A DNA stretch of 64,000 bases from Phoronis australis (taxonomy: Eukaryota > Phoronida > Phoronidae): positions 188,001 to 252,000 of the forward strand of contig NMRA01000349.1 in assembly GCA_002633005.1 (NCBI GenBank), in the 5' to 3' direction. Below, in pieces: positions 1 to 13,800 of this stretch (position 1 is the stretch's first letter; every line of letters begins with the position of its first letter). The notes beneath the pieces are model-generated. The model was not told the DNA's origin. It ran no database searches and saw nothing but the letters and a program-made list of their open reading frames with translations. Made by a program: the position numbers and the translations under genes.

Positions 1-2382
1 GAGGGGTCTTAAATCCAGGGACGTTACGAAGACTTTAAAAACGTCCCTACAGATAAGAAAATTCGTTATCCATCCGGCCACTGGACCAGTGTCTTGAATT
101 GATATGTTTAAATTGATATGCATACATCATAAACACTCAGCTTATTTGAAGACCGGCCACTGACAAGTTCCTTACCAATTTGCACGATTCAACTGACGTG
201 ATCATCAGTCATTTCAGTTCCGTGCCCGAAAGCCTGGACAAACGCGAGATATATATTTCAACGTAACCGGACATAGATGGCACTAGTTGAAAGCAAGTAG
301 GTTCAAAGGTACATAAACTATCGGCAACTTACTCAAATATTTACCCAGATAACTCAGTGGTCCTATCCTGTAACCTTGATCGTAATTTCCCTGATATGTG
401 ATAGGCAAATCATATGTGTCAATGAATGATGATGTGGATTTTCACTATGGTGATTTCCATTAACTGTCGATCGCAAAAAGTAACTTACTGTAGAATTCAA
501 TATCCGAAAACGGGATATTTAAATCTAAAATGCCAAAATATTAATCAGAACTTAGAATATTCTTTAAATTTGCGACATATCTGCTTTCTGCCAAAAAACG
601 AACTTCCAACTTAAAATGATTTACCATTATAAAACCGACGGAATCCGGGTTCTACTTCATTGCGCAGATCAGACGCGATTTCTGAGCTGGATAGAAAACG
701 ACAGTTCCTTACCCATGTTCGAAGCATAAAACCACCAGGCGGTCAATCCACCTTGCTGGACATGGTCTCTAGTCAGTTACCCTAAGCCAAGGAATCAACA
801 GTGAACATTTTGAACCCAATTTTATCAAGGGCAATTTAAATCGAAACTTGTTTCGGCAGATGGAGAGTTTTTGGCAACAGTAAACACAAGTTAAGTCCAA
901 AGCACGTTTTCGTTGTTCCAGCCACAGTCTTATGATTAGAGTTGGCTGACACTTGAATTTGAATAGTGCCAAACAGAGTGTGACCCTTCTGCCCTAATGT
1001 TTTGGAGGACGAGTATCGCTATCTTCTAAGCTGTGATAAACATTCTGAACTGATAGAGCATTATATTGAAGTGTTCTACTGGAATTTTCAGTCTTTTTTC
1101 AAGTTCAATAGATTAGTGTCAACAAGCGATGACGCTAAATTAGTTAACCTACGTAAGTGTGTATTTTAATTTTGCTTTTCGTCTCCGTGATAGCTTGCAG
1201 CACTTTTAAGTAAGTTACACGTTGTTCTTTTGTACAGTAGGCTTATGGCCTTTATAACATAAATAAATTGATTGATTGGTAAACATATGGTATTTCTTTT
1301 ATAGACCCACAAAGAGGTACGTGTAAATAACTGAAGAATCATCGATATCCTAAACTTCAAGCTGGAATGAATCAATTCAAGGAACTCCATTTTGTACTTT
1401 ATTTTACAACAAGCAGAAAATTGAGATGGGCCGTCACTGAACTTAACTTGAGATAAAATGGTAAATAAGTTCAGCAACGACTCGTATTTTTCCGCACATT
1501 ACTCTCGTGCTGAATGAGTCATAACATACACCGCAACTGAAATTTTTTTATAACGTATAACCAGGGACGCTAACTCGCTGTATTAAAAACGCACAAGAGG
1601 TTTTCATCCAAAAACATGACTCAAAACAATGGTTTTATGTCGATTGGAGTTGGTAATAGCTTTTGATTGAAAATAAACTGTAAACCAGCTAGCCGAATAA
1701 ACTGTGTCCCTTTTTGATGTTCTTTGATCCTTCACTCTTGAAATTAGAAGACTTTCAGCCCTATTAACAGAGTCAGTTCTTTTTCCAGTGCAATTATTTA
1801 CTGGGCACCATTCTAAAAATCGTCCGTTGACAGTCATATTTTCTTGCGGACAAATTCACAATCTTTAATTGCTTATTTATTACAAAAAATGAGATAGTTA
1901 CAGTTTTTGGCAGTGTATCTATATCCCATCTATTCTCCAAATGATTGTTTCGGCACATATTGTTTAGTATACTTCATTTTGTGCGTCAATCAAAACAAAA
2001 AGTAAATCGGCAGAGCGGTTCCACCGTATAGTTATAGCCTGTATGCCTACGGGCATCCTAGCGGCAAGGCGTGGTATCAGTGATTCGGGGTTGGGCATTT
2101 ACCAGCGGCTTGATGGAGGGAAATGTTTATTTGAACGAAATGTTACGAGAAGGTCCATATGAAAAAAATTGAACAATACACAGTATGCTAACTTCGACTG
2201 TAAATAAACCTGTAAGCAAGAAATTTGAGAGCTAAACTTGAGTACACTGCACAACACAGATATCCCAGGGTACTATTAAAAAGTGGGGACATTTCTGATT
2301 AGCGAATTGTTTGTGGTGCAATCATCATACGTCATACGCCAGTGGAGTACTCAGTAGGCCTATCATAATTTTCCCATAACAT

Positions 2383-2770
2383 GCGCGCACCCGGGGGTGG
2401 GGGTCGAAGAAGCCTCCAATTGGCAAAATGGGCAAAAAGGTGCGCTTCAGAGAAACAAAAACTCCGAAAAAAGTAGGAAACGAGACAAAAGTCCACTAAA
2501 TAGGCAGGAAGTACATGCGCGCACCCAGCCTAAAAATGTAGGATGCATACCTTTTACTAAAAAAAGAAGAAAAAACGGGGTACGTTCAGAGCCATGAGTT
2601 GTGCGTTCGCCGAATTCCTGCCTTTTTTAGTGGACTTATGTCTCGTTTTCTTTTTGCTTCTCTGAGGCGGACCTTTTTGTCCACTTCGCCCAATGGGGGT
2701 GCGCGCACTGTGAACTCCTAAAATTCGACGAATGCACAATTCATAGCTCTGAACATAGTAAAAGGTCCAC
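2383..2770. repeat. Foldback (inverted-repeat) element
   Basis: Two pairs of inverted arms interleave. About 2383-2511 pairs with about 2609-2709: GCGCGCACCC on one side and GGGTGCGCGC on the other, followed by AAACGAGACA and a purine-rich block. In addition 2584-2616 pairs with 2721-2752 (TTCAGAGCCATGAGTTGTGC against its near reverse complement). Identity is roughly 80 percent by eye. No clear target duplication was found. It is probably a MITE or rearranged nested pair. Confidence 0.6.
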
Positions 2771-5700
2771 ATTCTCAAAAGTGCGAACCCCCCATTTTTC
2801 GCGCATGCATAAGTTGTTCAAATTTCAGGTGAATCATATTCTGTCATCTTTACACGACATTTTTACCCAATGTTTTCCAAATATCTCAACTAACATGATT
2901 CCCCGCCAAGAGTTAGAAATCCATTCATTGACTTGTGGTTGTCATTCCTGTCGATTTGAACGAGAAACCCTGTTCCTGGACCGACCAACACGTGTCATTG
3001 TTGATGTGTGCTGGATGATCGAGGCCGCGTGTTACGAATGAGGTGATGTTTCTGTTTGTCCGCTCAGCTGAGCCATTGATTAAACCCGGCATTTAATCTG
3101 TCGTTGGACTTTGAACATTGTACCGTCTAAAGAACTCGATGGGCCAATATCTTGCTTACTAGACTTAGTCGTCACTTAGAAAGCCTATGTTCCAGGAATA
3201 GACAACAAAAAACCAGCTGGTCTTAAGTTCACTTTCCGAAGCCATATTTCGTTGTCGGCTGAGCCTCAGCCTGAGGCATTTCTCCTGTTTAGCCTACTCT
3301 CGATGCAGCCCAAAGGAAAGGTCCAAAACTGTCGCAGCAGAAGCTTTAGTCGTACTCGCGTCGCTATACAATCGCGCTAGCCCATCACAGAGGTAGATAA
3401 CCAGCGGTTGATTGAATCTGACTCATAATTCGGGTTGTTTTTGCTGGCTGGCACATACGGGTAAGTAACGGCACAGGGGACAATAATCATTGTGTCAGTC
3501 ATGAAACGTAACACCCAGCTACATTTTCAGTCAAACCGCTATTTGCCTGTGATGCTAATCGTTCTTCAATCTTGTGTAAAACCCTGGGCAAGTAACAGCG
3601 GGAACGTTCCTGCAAGGGTCCGTTCTGACAAATTTCCTGAGGGAAAAGTTGGTTTTGCTGCGGACTAATTACATAATTGGAAACGGTCCCCAAAATATTC
3701 CTTTTTGTAACTCTAAAATCATAGTCCAAATGTTTTAAAGATTTCGGTTGCAGAAGAGGTTCTCATTCTCGAGGACATGGCATCTGTAGTGATTTGCAAT
3801 TTAATTACTGTTTAAAATTCTATATGTCCTGCGATCCCTACCCAATTGTTAGCTTTATAGAATTTAAAAGAATACCAAAAACGGTTTAGACCTATTCACA
3901 AATATTAAAAAATGACTTTCCAATGCAGATCTGTGAAACAAAATAATATCCAACCCTCGAAAACCTTCAAAAGTTTGAAGCACGATTTGAAAACTCTTCA
4001 AAGTCTGCTGAACAGACAAGGATGACTTACACTTTAGGCAAAAAAAAAAAGAGTTCACGGCAACTGAAGGGAAAGACCACCTGCCGAGAACCATAATATC
4101 CAACCTGATCCTCTCTAGAGCTTGTAGTCATCAACCTCAGATGTTATCATTCGAGTATTACGCCATTAGTAGTTGACGATCAAGGTTTAGTATCCTTTCA
4201 AGCTGTTCATCTGGTTATAAGATACACAAGTCGAATTGTTTCTTTGATTGGCATAAATTCAGTCTTGTAATATTCCCCACCAATAGGATTCTACTTACAT
4301 TACCAACAAGGACATCGAAACGATCATAGTTACTTACTGAGGTGTTTGGATTCTGAAATTGAATTCCTCTTCAAAAAAAAGTAAGCAAGGATCATTTTTT
4401 TCTGGCAGAAATGCGATAACAATTAGCAAATAGATGCCTTAGGTTTCAGTTTTCTGGTACCTGTTGATGAATGATTTTAGTAACTATTTTGAACTGTGGT
4501 AGATAAGTGGCCTGCGAGTTGTGATGCTGAACAAAAGATTATGTCAGCGTTTAACAATGGACTAGAGTGATATCTTGACCATGCTCAATTTTGAAACTGC
4601 TGCCAGCTGGAGTTGGAGCCAAATGAGAAGTTTTTGTAACGAAGTGCAGAGCGATTGAGCTTGACCAGGTCCATAAAATTTGAATTTTAATGGACTGGAA
4701 CTAAGACCTTGTAATTCAGCGTTCTCCACATTCCACAACAGAAATTTCAAAACTCAACAGCAAGTACAAAATTCGTGTCCATGTTTGACAGTTCATGTCC
4801 ATGCTGTAGGAAATTTGTACGTTACGTCTTGGAATAACTGTATTGAACTGGTACCAAAAATCCAAAATGTCCTAATTTGCTTAAGAACTGGCTAGCCTCC
4901 CAAAACTTTGACGCTAGTTATCATAGCAAAATTCAAACTTGATGCTGTGACTAGTTAAAATAGGTTGTGGAGAACACAGTAATTGGCTTCTTCAACTAAT
5001 GTCATTTACATTTCGTGGGTCCAGTATGTTTGTGTGAAAAAAGTTTTTTTTTTAAATTAAGAGGTCAAATGTCTGCAATATTTCTCTCCTGCTAGTATTT
5101 ATAGAGTATAGGAACCTTGTGGAAACTTGTGAAGTCATTTGAGCATGCGGTTAATTTTAAAACAATGTGGAGGAACAGGGAATTATTTCATTTAAATTTC
5201 CATCAAAAATAAAGTGAAAAATGTTGCTTCATTATTTGCACAGTTTATATTTGTACAGCGGTCATCATCAAACACAAAATGAAATTTTGGGCATTTAAAA
5301 TAAAAATGCCAGGGAACTTTTGACAAATTTGGAAATGACTTTTGTTTGATCGAGTAAATTACAATGCTTTCAATAGAATTATAGAATTATTTGAAAAAAC
5401 CTCTAATAAAGGATAGGGTACTATTAACTCCCATTGATAAATCTAAACACCTTCATTTATTCAACTCTTTTCAGTCTGGACATATTGTCTCCTATTGTCA
5501 AAAGGAGTCACTACTCATCTCGTCTCAATAGCGCGTCAAATTAACCACCTGAAACTGCTCACAATTGTGCCCACTGGTTTATGAATGCAGGTCCAGGTTA
5601 ATTCCCTTTACATTGAGATGCCTTGTTAGCTGTGTGGGATAGATATTGACAAAATTTAGAAGTTGTGGTTCCTATTGGTACTTCGCACAAAAATAATTGC

Positions 5701-5841
5701 CAAGATTGTTATTTTTCATTTTCTGTAGTGGCTGAATAGAAACATTGAAAACTTTTTTACCAAATGTTTTTTATGAGGTCTACACAGTACAGCCACAGCC
5801 ATCATATGGGGGTTCAGCAGCTCAAACTATTAAAGTGCCCT

Positions 5842-6018
5842 CCACACACAGATTTAGCTTTGAACAAGTTACCCCTGGAATGTGTTGCTAGATTTGGAAG
5901 CTGCGTGGATGTTATTTAAACTAGCGCAACTTACCCCACTTGTGACAACTTACTCCACCTTGTAGAGGTGGAGTAACTTGTTCTAGGGTAACTTGCGCCA
6001 CTTCTAATTTCTGTGTGG
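5842..6018. repeat. Nested imperfect palindrome
   Basis: Three arms nest around a 5-base loop. CAACTTACTCCACCT (5946-5960) faces AGGTGGAGTAACTTG (5966-5980). GCGCAACTTACCCC (5924-5937) faces AGGGTAACTTGCGC (5985-5998). CCACACACAGATTTAG (5842-5857) faces CTAATTTCTGTGTGG (6004-6018). Gaps between the arms are unequal. It can fold as a long hairpin and looks like an old foldback transposon. Confidence 0.6.
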
Positions 6019-6192
6019 CTGCAAACCTGGGGCAAGGCAGAAGTAATTATTGCTTAGTTACATACAGGTGGGTTTTCTTTTGCATGTCGTACTCGCATTA
6101 GGTGTTCATTGTCTCACAAAGAGCAATAACTTCCGCCTTACTCTAGTCATCGGATAAGTTGCACTAGTGCAAGTTGTTCCGGGATAGGCTGT

Positions 6193-6371
6193 GCAGAGGC
6201 GGATCCAGGATTTTTATAAGGGGGCAGGGGTTCAATCAAGGACATTTTTAAAAAAGAGGAGGGGTTGAAGTCAGCAATTTGGAAATTCTAGATTTGGTAT
6301 CACTAAAATCAAGGGATTAAAGAGGGTCGGGACTCTGGACCCCTTGACCCCCAGAATCTGCCTAAGCTGTG
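6193..6371. mobile_element. Decayed small DNA transposon
   Basis: The left end AGGCGGATCCAGG and the right end CCCCAGAATCTGCCT are approximate inverted repeats around a G-rich/C-rich pair of subterminal blocks. GCTGTG occurs just outside each end, a possible remnant of a longer target duplication. Termini of this kind are common in hAT-like MITEs. Assignment is tentative. Confidence 0.4.
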
Positions 6372-7809
6372 TGGACGGGGCTTCACCCACTGTTTAGGAT
6401 ACTAGGCAAATGGCTCAGTCAGAAGCAATAACTTACTCCAGTTTTTCTCATCTCTAATGTGAGGAAGGATCACGATGAAATCAACTTCAAAGCCATAAGT
6501 GGCGTACATTTAAACATTTGCTGATTGCCTTCCCTTAAGTCATAAAGGAACCAATAATTTTTAGTGTTGAAAACCAGGTAAAATCAACAGTGTAGTTGGG
6601 GTTGTGAAATTTTTGATTTTGCCATAAAACCTTTGTCTGTGAGAGCCTTTTTTGAATAAAGTTCCATGGTTTTATTCATGGGCAAAATGTTTCAACTGTT
6701 TTGTTTTGCTTGTTTAAACCCTGGGAATTGAAACCGAATGCATTTAAAAATTTTCATTTCAGTTAAATCATCTTTAGCCTGTGGCTAGTAAATATTCTTT
6801 TATTTATTCATTTAAGTTTAACCATGTGTGAAGGTATGAGTAAAAATATTTAATTACATTTATTATGTTAATCATTTAACTAATGAACTATGCTGTTTCT
6901 GAATGTGTGGCCTGATGACCATGATTAAAATTTTGTGAACTGTGTTGTTTTGGAAGGTTTACTGGTGAAGATAATTTATCGCTGACTCTTACACTATGCC
7001 CATGAATTAAATGGTCAAAGTGCAGTCATTATGTTAAACTAATGAACCTTACCTTATCAGTCTTATTTCACATACCAGCCTTTTCTTGATTGGCAGTTTT
7101 TATTCTTATGTAAACTTATGTAACCAAAATTGAGTGCTAAGTCCGCCTCAGCTGTGACGCAAATGAAATTGATCTTTTTAAGTTACTGGTTAGCTTGTTT
7201 CTTGTTTACATTTCATAAAATATTAATTTTGACTAACTATATCAGCCCCAACATATGAGACACCACGCTTTTAAAAGCATTGATTGCGCGCACTTGTGTT
7301 TCATGTGCACCAACCGTATAAGGTGGGCTTAGTTTTCCAATCGGGTTGTTTTAAGAATCAACACAATGGTGTCTTTGATTTTTGATCAATTTTTATGGAA
7401 ACTGCAGTGCTTGCTATTGCAAAAATGATGTGTATTTAACTTACTGCCATGCGTAAATGTCAGTTTATAAAAGTGTTACTGTTACTTTCTTGCTCCATAC
7501 TTTGTAGTTTCTGGCGGGTTTCCTTACATCATCGTATCATATCTGTGTGTATACAAATGTTTATTCATAGACTTGGGGTGTATTTTGTTTGGCTTAGTAC
7601 CAGCAGCTCGCACCACTTGACAAACCAATCAGCTTTACTGTTTTAATTGATTTTGCTACTTCCTGTGAGCAATAGCTGATGAATACCACTCCCTCAAGTT
7701 AGCCTGTTTACATATAGGTATATTGATTGGAATTATTGATCAGAGTTAATTACGTCCTTTGGATGAAAAAACCAATTACGAGTTCCTCCGTCGTACAGAT
7801 TTGTAGAAG

Positions 7810-10800
7810 ATGGCAGGCTACACAGACGAAGGCCTTCTGCACGATATGTTTAGGAGGCAAGCCAAGAGTACTCCTAATGGTGTGGCGGTGGTGTATGATA
7901 ATGGGACAGAAATGACGTACCGTCATCTGGACGAAGTGACTGACTTGTTGGCGCATTATTTGCAAGTGCATGGCGTGGTGCCAGACTCTGTTGTTGGGAT
8001 CTACATGGAGAAGTGTATTGAGTATGTGGTGGCTTACATTGCCACGCTGAAAGCAGGTAAAGATATGTACTTAAGATTTTTCAGTCATCATTAAATTATG
8101 AATTTTTATATGGCCGTTATCTAGTGTAAAATTGTTTATAAAGTTGCCGAAAACATTTGTATGAAATAAATGCCGAATTGCTAATCAAAAAGTTAAAATG
8201 TCACTATTTTCTAGGCGGCGGGAAGGGGGGGGAGTGGTAGGGGTATACTGTATAATGTGATAGCGTTCCTAGGCCCTAAATTCATTATTTGATCATGACT
8301 TAAAGTTATATAATACCTCTGGAATTACTTTGTTAACTTTTAGCTCTATTTCTTGGCAACTGTTCTTTGTGATCGTTTTTCACAATTTCTGTGAAATTTG
8401 GCCTAAAATAGGACCCGAAACCTGGCTCTTGAAGCGCTGGCATCAGGTGGGTAAAAAAGGAAGAACCCCGGCCCATTTCAGCCAACTTTCTTTTTGAAAC
8501 TATCAAAAACTAAAAATATCATGTCTGTACATCGATTTACAAAAAAAACACTGGGATTTAATCTTTTTAAATTAACTCAAAATAATTTTTATTATTTTCT
8601 GTTGTGCTTACATGCAAATTCATACATAGGAAGTGTCTGTAATTCCGTGCTCGAGTATATTATCAACACTGATAAGTTTTTATTGCAAGTTCGCACTTGG
8701 TGACCTCTAAATTCGAACTGTTAACTCTAGCAAAACCCCCAAATTTCGAACTTGGAGCTTTGGTGCTGAAGTTGTCAAGGGCGATCTTGAACTAAATACT
8801 CACCAGCTTGAAGCATTATGCACTTGTGCACGGAACAATAGACAATTATCTGGAGTTGGTGCAAGAATAGAACGGAAAATGCAAAAATGGGTATTTTGAG
8901 TTCGATTTTGTGTAGCAAGACTGGAGCCTGGGTCCAGAATAAAGTTTGCCATTTTTTGTCCTCATGGTGGTTGAAGAGTTGCTGAAAATCCAGTTGGTAT
9001 GGGTAAACAAAATGTCACTTCCTTTGAAACTTATAAATACATCCAGACGTCAGCTACTGTAAAATGTCACCAATTTCAGACAAAAATAATTGCCAACATT
9101 GTCCTCTTTCATTTTTCAAGAACTTTTAATCTTGTTGTGAATGCCCATATTTTTTCAAAACATCTGATGGTAGCTATGCTGCAGAACATGAAAATGCTAA
9201 GTTATTATGGCGCTGCTTATCTTTTTTGAAAAAGATACGAAAACATACAATTTCACTTGTCCGCATATTGTGCCCTAAATTGGTGAGATTTTATCATATT
9301 CCCATGTGTTCTTAGAGACTATTTTATCCTTTAATTATGCATGTAACCCTTACAGTCCCATTATTTTGCAGGTGGCGCCTATATACCCCTGGATATCAGC
9401 TATCCACGTCCACTTTTAGAGTCCATACTTGATGATGCGGAGCCTGCTGTCGTACTAACTAAGGGGTCCTTTGCTACCAATGTACAAGGTGCATTAATAC
9501 TGTTGGTATCTGTGGTGAATTCAATTTATTCATTGACAGCCCCTGCAGCAGCTCTTGGGGACTGGAATGAAATAATCCAAAATCCACAAAGCTCTAAGTT
9601 AGACTGTGCACAGTTGTTCTGACAGAACTTTAGCTTAAATTCATACACAGTTTGTCAGTTGAAATGGAGCATGTCGGCTTTTGCTCAGACCAAGCCCGTG
9701 ATAGTGAAACGTTGTGAATTTAACACTGCATGACATCTATCAAGAATACTTCCATTGCATGATGCGATCTGTGGATGCAGTTGCCCACATTTAAATACTT
9801 TTTGAAGCTTTGTTGCACATCACGCTACAGCATCGGAATGTCCAGCTTTTTGTCAAATGACATGGCTGACGTTGATGTTCGAACGGGTTCAGCTAGTGTA
9901 TTGCCCCCTAGCGGCCATTTTTTGCATCCATGGCCAAGAAGGAGCGCTGTGAAATTTGGCAGATGTGTTCCTGTAGAGAAGGCTGACCTAAATACCGCTG
10001 TATTCCCTAGTGACATTTTTTTGAATTTGCCTTTTTACTATTTGAGTTCGTGAATTTTGTTTCTTGCCCCCTGCCTCTTTGTTTGCCACATTGCACAAAG
10101 GACTACTATGAAAATTGGCAGACGTGTTCCTTATGAGAAAACCATGGCTGAGGCTAATGTGGTGCCTCCTAATGGGAATTTTTTTGCGTCCGCGGCAGCT
10201 GTATCTCCTTAATCCTTGCAGGATATTATTTGTGGAATTGGACATCAGCTGAGTATGAATTTTTGATGGATCTGACTATTTCTAGTGCCTAGTACCGTAC
10301 TCATCTGGTTACCGCCCATGTTCGGCTTACCGCCCATGTTCGGCTTACCGCCCACCCCCTGTTTTTTTAGATTCCCAATTTAAGTGGCCTGGGCTGCGTA
10401 ACCCGGACGAGTACGGTATTTACATTTGCTTATCTTCAGAGTTTCTTAATTGTTTTTCATGAAATTTGACAACAGATGGATGAATCCAATTATTATTGCT
10501 CATCCTCATATTGGACTGTTTTTTTTACCTTTGTTTGTGTGTCTTTTGTGTTCCTCGATGGATTTTCATGAATTGAGGCAAATAGTTTAAAAGAGAGGTG
10601 AGGACACCTTCTAATTTACAGAAATGTTTGACGTATTCTGTGCCATATGGTGGTCATTTTTGTAACACCAATTAACACCCTTAGAAGCTTGTCATTTGCG
10701 ACGCAGTTGCAAGTGCATTTCAATAATACGCGTGCTCTTGTTATAAAAATTTGGTGCATTATATTTCTTACTTAGATTGAAAATGATTTCTGTGCTGGAG

Positions 10801-13800
10801 GAGAACTGACAAGTTTGTTATCGGTTTATATTTATGAACAATTAATAAACCGATAGTTCTACCCTAGGCAAAACACCACTTCAAGTCTGACTATGGTGGG
10901 AGTTGGTACCAGCTTTATTACATTGCGTAGTCTAAATCAAAAGTTAATCTTTTTGGCTGAAGATGGTTTCATAGCAGCTTTGATAAGTCTGACTGCTAAC
11001 TGAATTAGGCCTACTTCTCCTTTGGGAATAACTTTCTTTTATTGGTAAAAGAGAGAAAAGCCATAAAATGTAGATGTAACGAAAATGGTGTACTTCCACA
11101 ACATGTTCATTGCTAATAGTATATAAGTCACTATTTCTCCAATGGTCACCATCTATTAGCCTGTGTGGGTTGACTGTTCATCTTACAATTCAGAGTGCAT
11201 GAACAAACTGCTTCTGTGAGCTGCAAACCTGGTGGACTTGTCTTTGTTGCCATGGTTGTTTTTGTCAGGTGCAAATTGACAGCTTTTGACCGAGGTTGGG
11301 ATCATGTTTGAAATTGTTGTGAAGAAATACCCTAAAGTAAACAGTTTCTAGAATTCAGTAAACAGCTTCATCAGAAAGGTACAGAATCAGTATAGTCAAA
11401 CATTTTTCATTTTTGCTCCCAAAAATTAAAGAAATTTCGCTCATAAAAAATTTTTGGCAGCTGCCATGTTGATCGGCCGACTTCATCAGTGACCAGTTGG
11501 TGGTGACTCTGTAAACAGACTGTTGTACACAGGACTGATCTAGATTCCCTCTCGTCGTGATTCATATTGTTTTTCTCTGACTTGATCCAGATGGATTCTT
11601 TAATCTTACGTTTCCAATCCACTGACTCTGTCCAGTAGTGAAACATGATTGTTTGACTTCGGGTTTGCGTTTAAGGATTTCCTTTCTCTTTATAGGGTGC
11701 CATTAATCCTGGGGGTCACTCATATTGACGATTGACAAGGTGTCTGCAGGCATGTACCAAAAATTGCTGGGAGACCCCCTATTGCATGTGCTAGGTCTGC
11801 CAATTCCCACCCCGTTTTGCAGGTACATTTTTCTGCCTCGCCCCTTTTTGTGGGGTAGTTTTTTTCTGCTCCACCCCTTTTGTGGGGTTGGAATGGAAAT
11901 TTAGGGACGTATTGGGCCAGGCGCGGGCCCCGCAAAACTTTGCTGCAAAATTACCGCCTACCCGCAACTTTTGGTACACACCTGTGGATGTCTTGTCAGT
12001 ATGAGTGACCCGCAAGCCATTAATATTAACTCCTAATACACCCAGAATGACATGGTTACAGTAATTGCTCTTCAATTTAGAGAAACATTTTGTGGATCCG
12101 TGACATGTTCTTTCATCAAATTTCCCAGCATAAAAATGCAAAAAAAAATGTAGCTTCTTTGGACAATTATATTTTTCAACTGTCATCAGTCAGCGCAGTG
12201 AAGGCTGTGCAGTTTTTGAAAGTCAGTGATATTTAAGAAAATGGAAAATATGTTTCAGCAACTATTTTTGTTTGAGCTGTACTTTGTATTTTGCAAAGCT
12301 GCAAAGCACGTTCTTGACATGTCTGGTGACTGGACTACAACTGCACAGAAAGACTTGAAAGTGCACCCTCCATTTGCTCCACCCAAGTTAACACTGGACA
12401 ATCTGGCATACACTGTGTATTCATCTGGAACCACAGGCAAACCTAAAGGTAGGGTAATACGGAGATCTCAGATCACCATATTGGTTCAACGATCCTATTT
12501 AATTGTGTAGCTATCTGTAGTACGACGGTCATTGATTACACAGCTAGACTTGAATATGGCGGTATATACTCACTTTGGTGCTGTATCCGTCAAGCAGTCC
12601 CGTGGCCTCGTTCTCGTGTCAGTGGAGTTTTTCGTGTTATTTGTTGTTACTTTACTGTTTTTCAAGCTTTTCTCCTCTGTATTAAGTGTGTTCGACCTTC
12701 CTGTGCCAGCAAAGTTTCACTGCTGTGTTGTTGGATGCAACTTCGATGGCGGAAAGTCGGATAAACTTGAGAGGTATCCACGAATGCGACATTTTCCGAC
12801 ATGATTCCTAGCCCAATATTTCTAAAATGAGGCCAACGTAACAATGCGTTTTGCAACTTCCACGACAAAGGAGATTTGTATCTAGGACCGTCCTATTCTA
12901 AATTGGACACAGGTTTGCCATTTGAAACACGTTGTTGCTCTCGAGTTGAAAATTAAAAAAAACGTTATTGAATTACGCGTTACTTGCCTGATAATTGAAC
13001 AATTCATTCTACTGCTATTTTATTATAAAAATTTTACGTCATTTTATACCTGTTGGTGGTAGACATGATTCATTATTAAAAGTTAAAACGGCTAAAAACC
13101 CGTAAGTTTCCATCCCAAAAGCTAACTTGATTGGAACATTTGCCATTAAGAAATTGATCTCTCAGATTTTTCTTCAGTTAAACTGGAGAGGATTTCAGGA
13201 CTTTGAAAGAGTTGAAGTTCGTTATTGTTTGAGACCTGGCTCTAAAAGTTGATATGTTGCAGCGGGTCGTTATTTGTTGAGCAAAGTTGCTATGAATAAT
13301 GAACTTAAGTTCTTTGTAAACCTAGAAATGACCTTTTGTGTGATTTATGAACACTTTGAAGCCACGTTTATAGCAGTAGGTGGTTTTAATTAAACATTCA
13401 ATTCTTGGACAGAACATGGGTTTATAGCAACTTAAAGCAAAGTGCGAAATCAGAGTTGGTAATTTAAGTACTCAGTTTCTGCTATTGGCACTCATATTAA
13501 TTATCAACTGACAAAGTTGTAAGTTTTGATAAGTCATTAGAGAAACTTGGAATCGGGTATCCGCTGTTGTTAAGTCATGTACTCTGAAAATTTAGCAAAA
13601 CCAAAAATTAGTTAGAAAAACAAGCCACTGTCAATGAGTGAAAAAGATTAGTTTGCTGAAAAGGGTAGGTATGATAGTAAACCATTCCATTGTTTTTATG
13701 GTAAATTTTAATCCTTTGAGAAAGAAATTTATTGTAAAATTGATACACCACGTTTTCTCATATTTATCTGCTTGTAAATGGTTTTGAAAAGATATTTTTA

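Larger units (their letters stand above)
1..7809. other. Upstream region without a recognised gene
   Basis: Short open frames occur on both strands but none shows a recognisable domain, codon pattern or flanking splice structure. The stretch holds two foldback elements (2383-2770 and 5842-6018) and a decayed hAT-like relic (about 6193-6371). The last few hundred bases before 7810 should hold the promoter and 5' UTR of the A-T-R-R gene, but no TATA box or initiator could be fixed. Confidence 0.6.

Noticed and set aside
2397-3041. Short frames in and after the foldback element as small genes
   Set aside because: Composition of the element keeps them open; no domain, splice or start context supports them.
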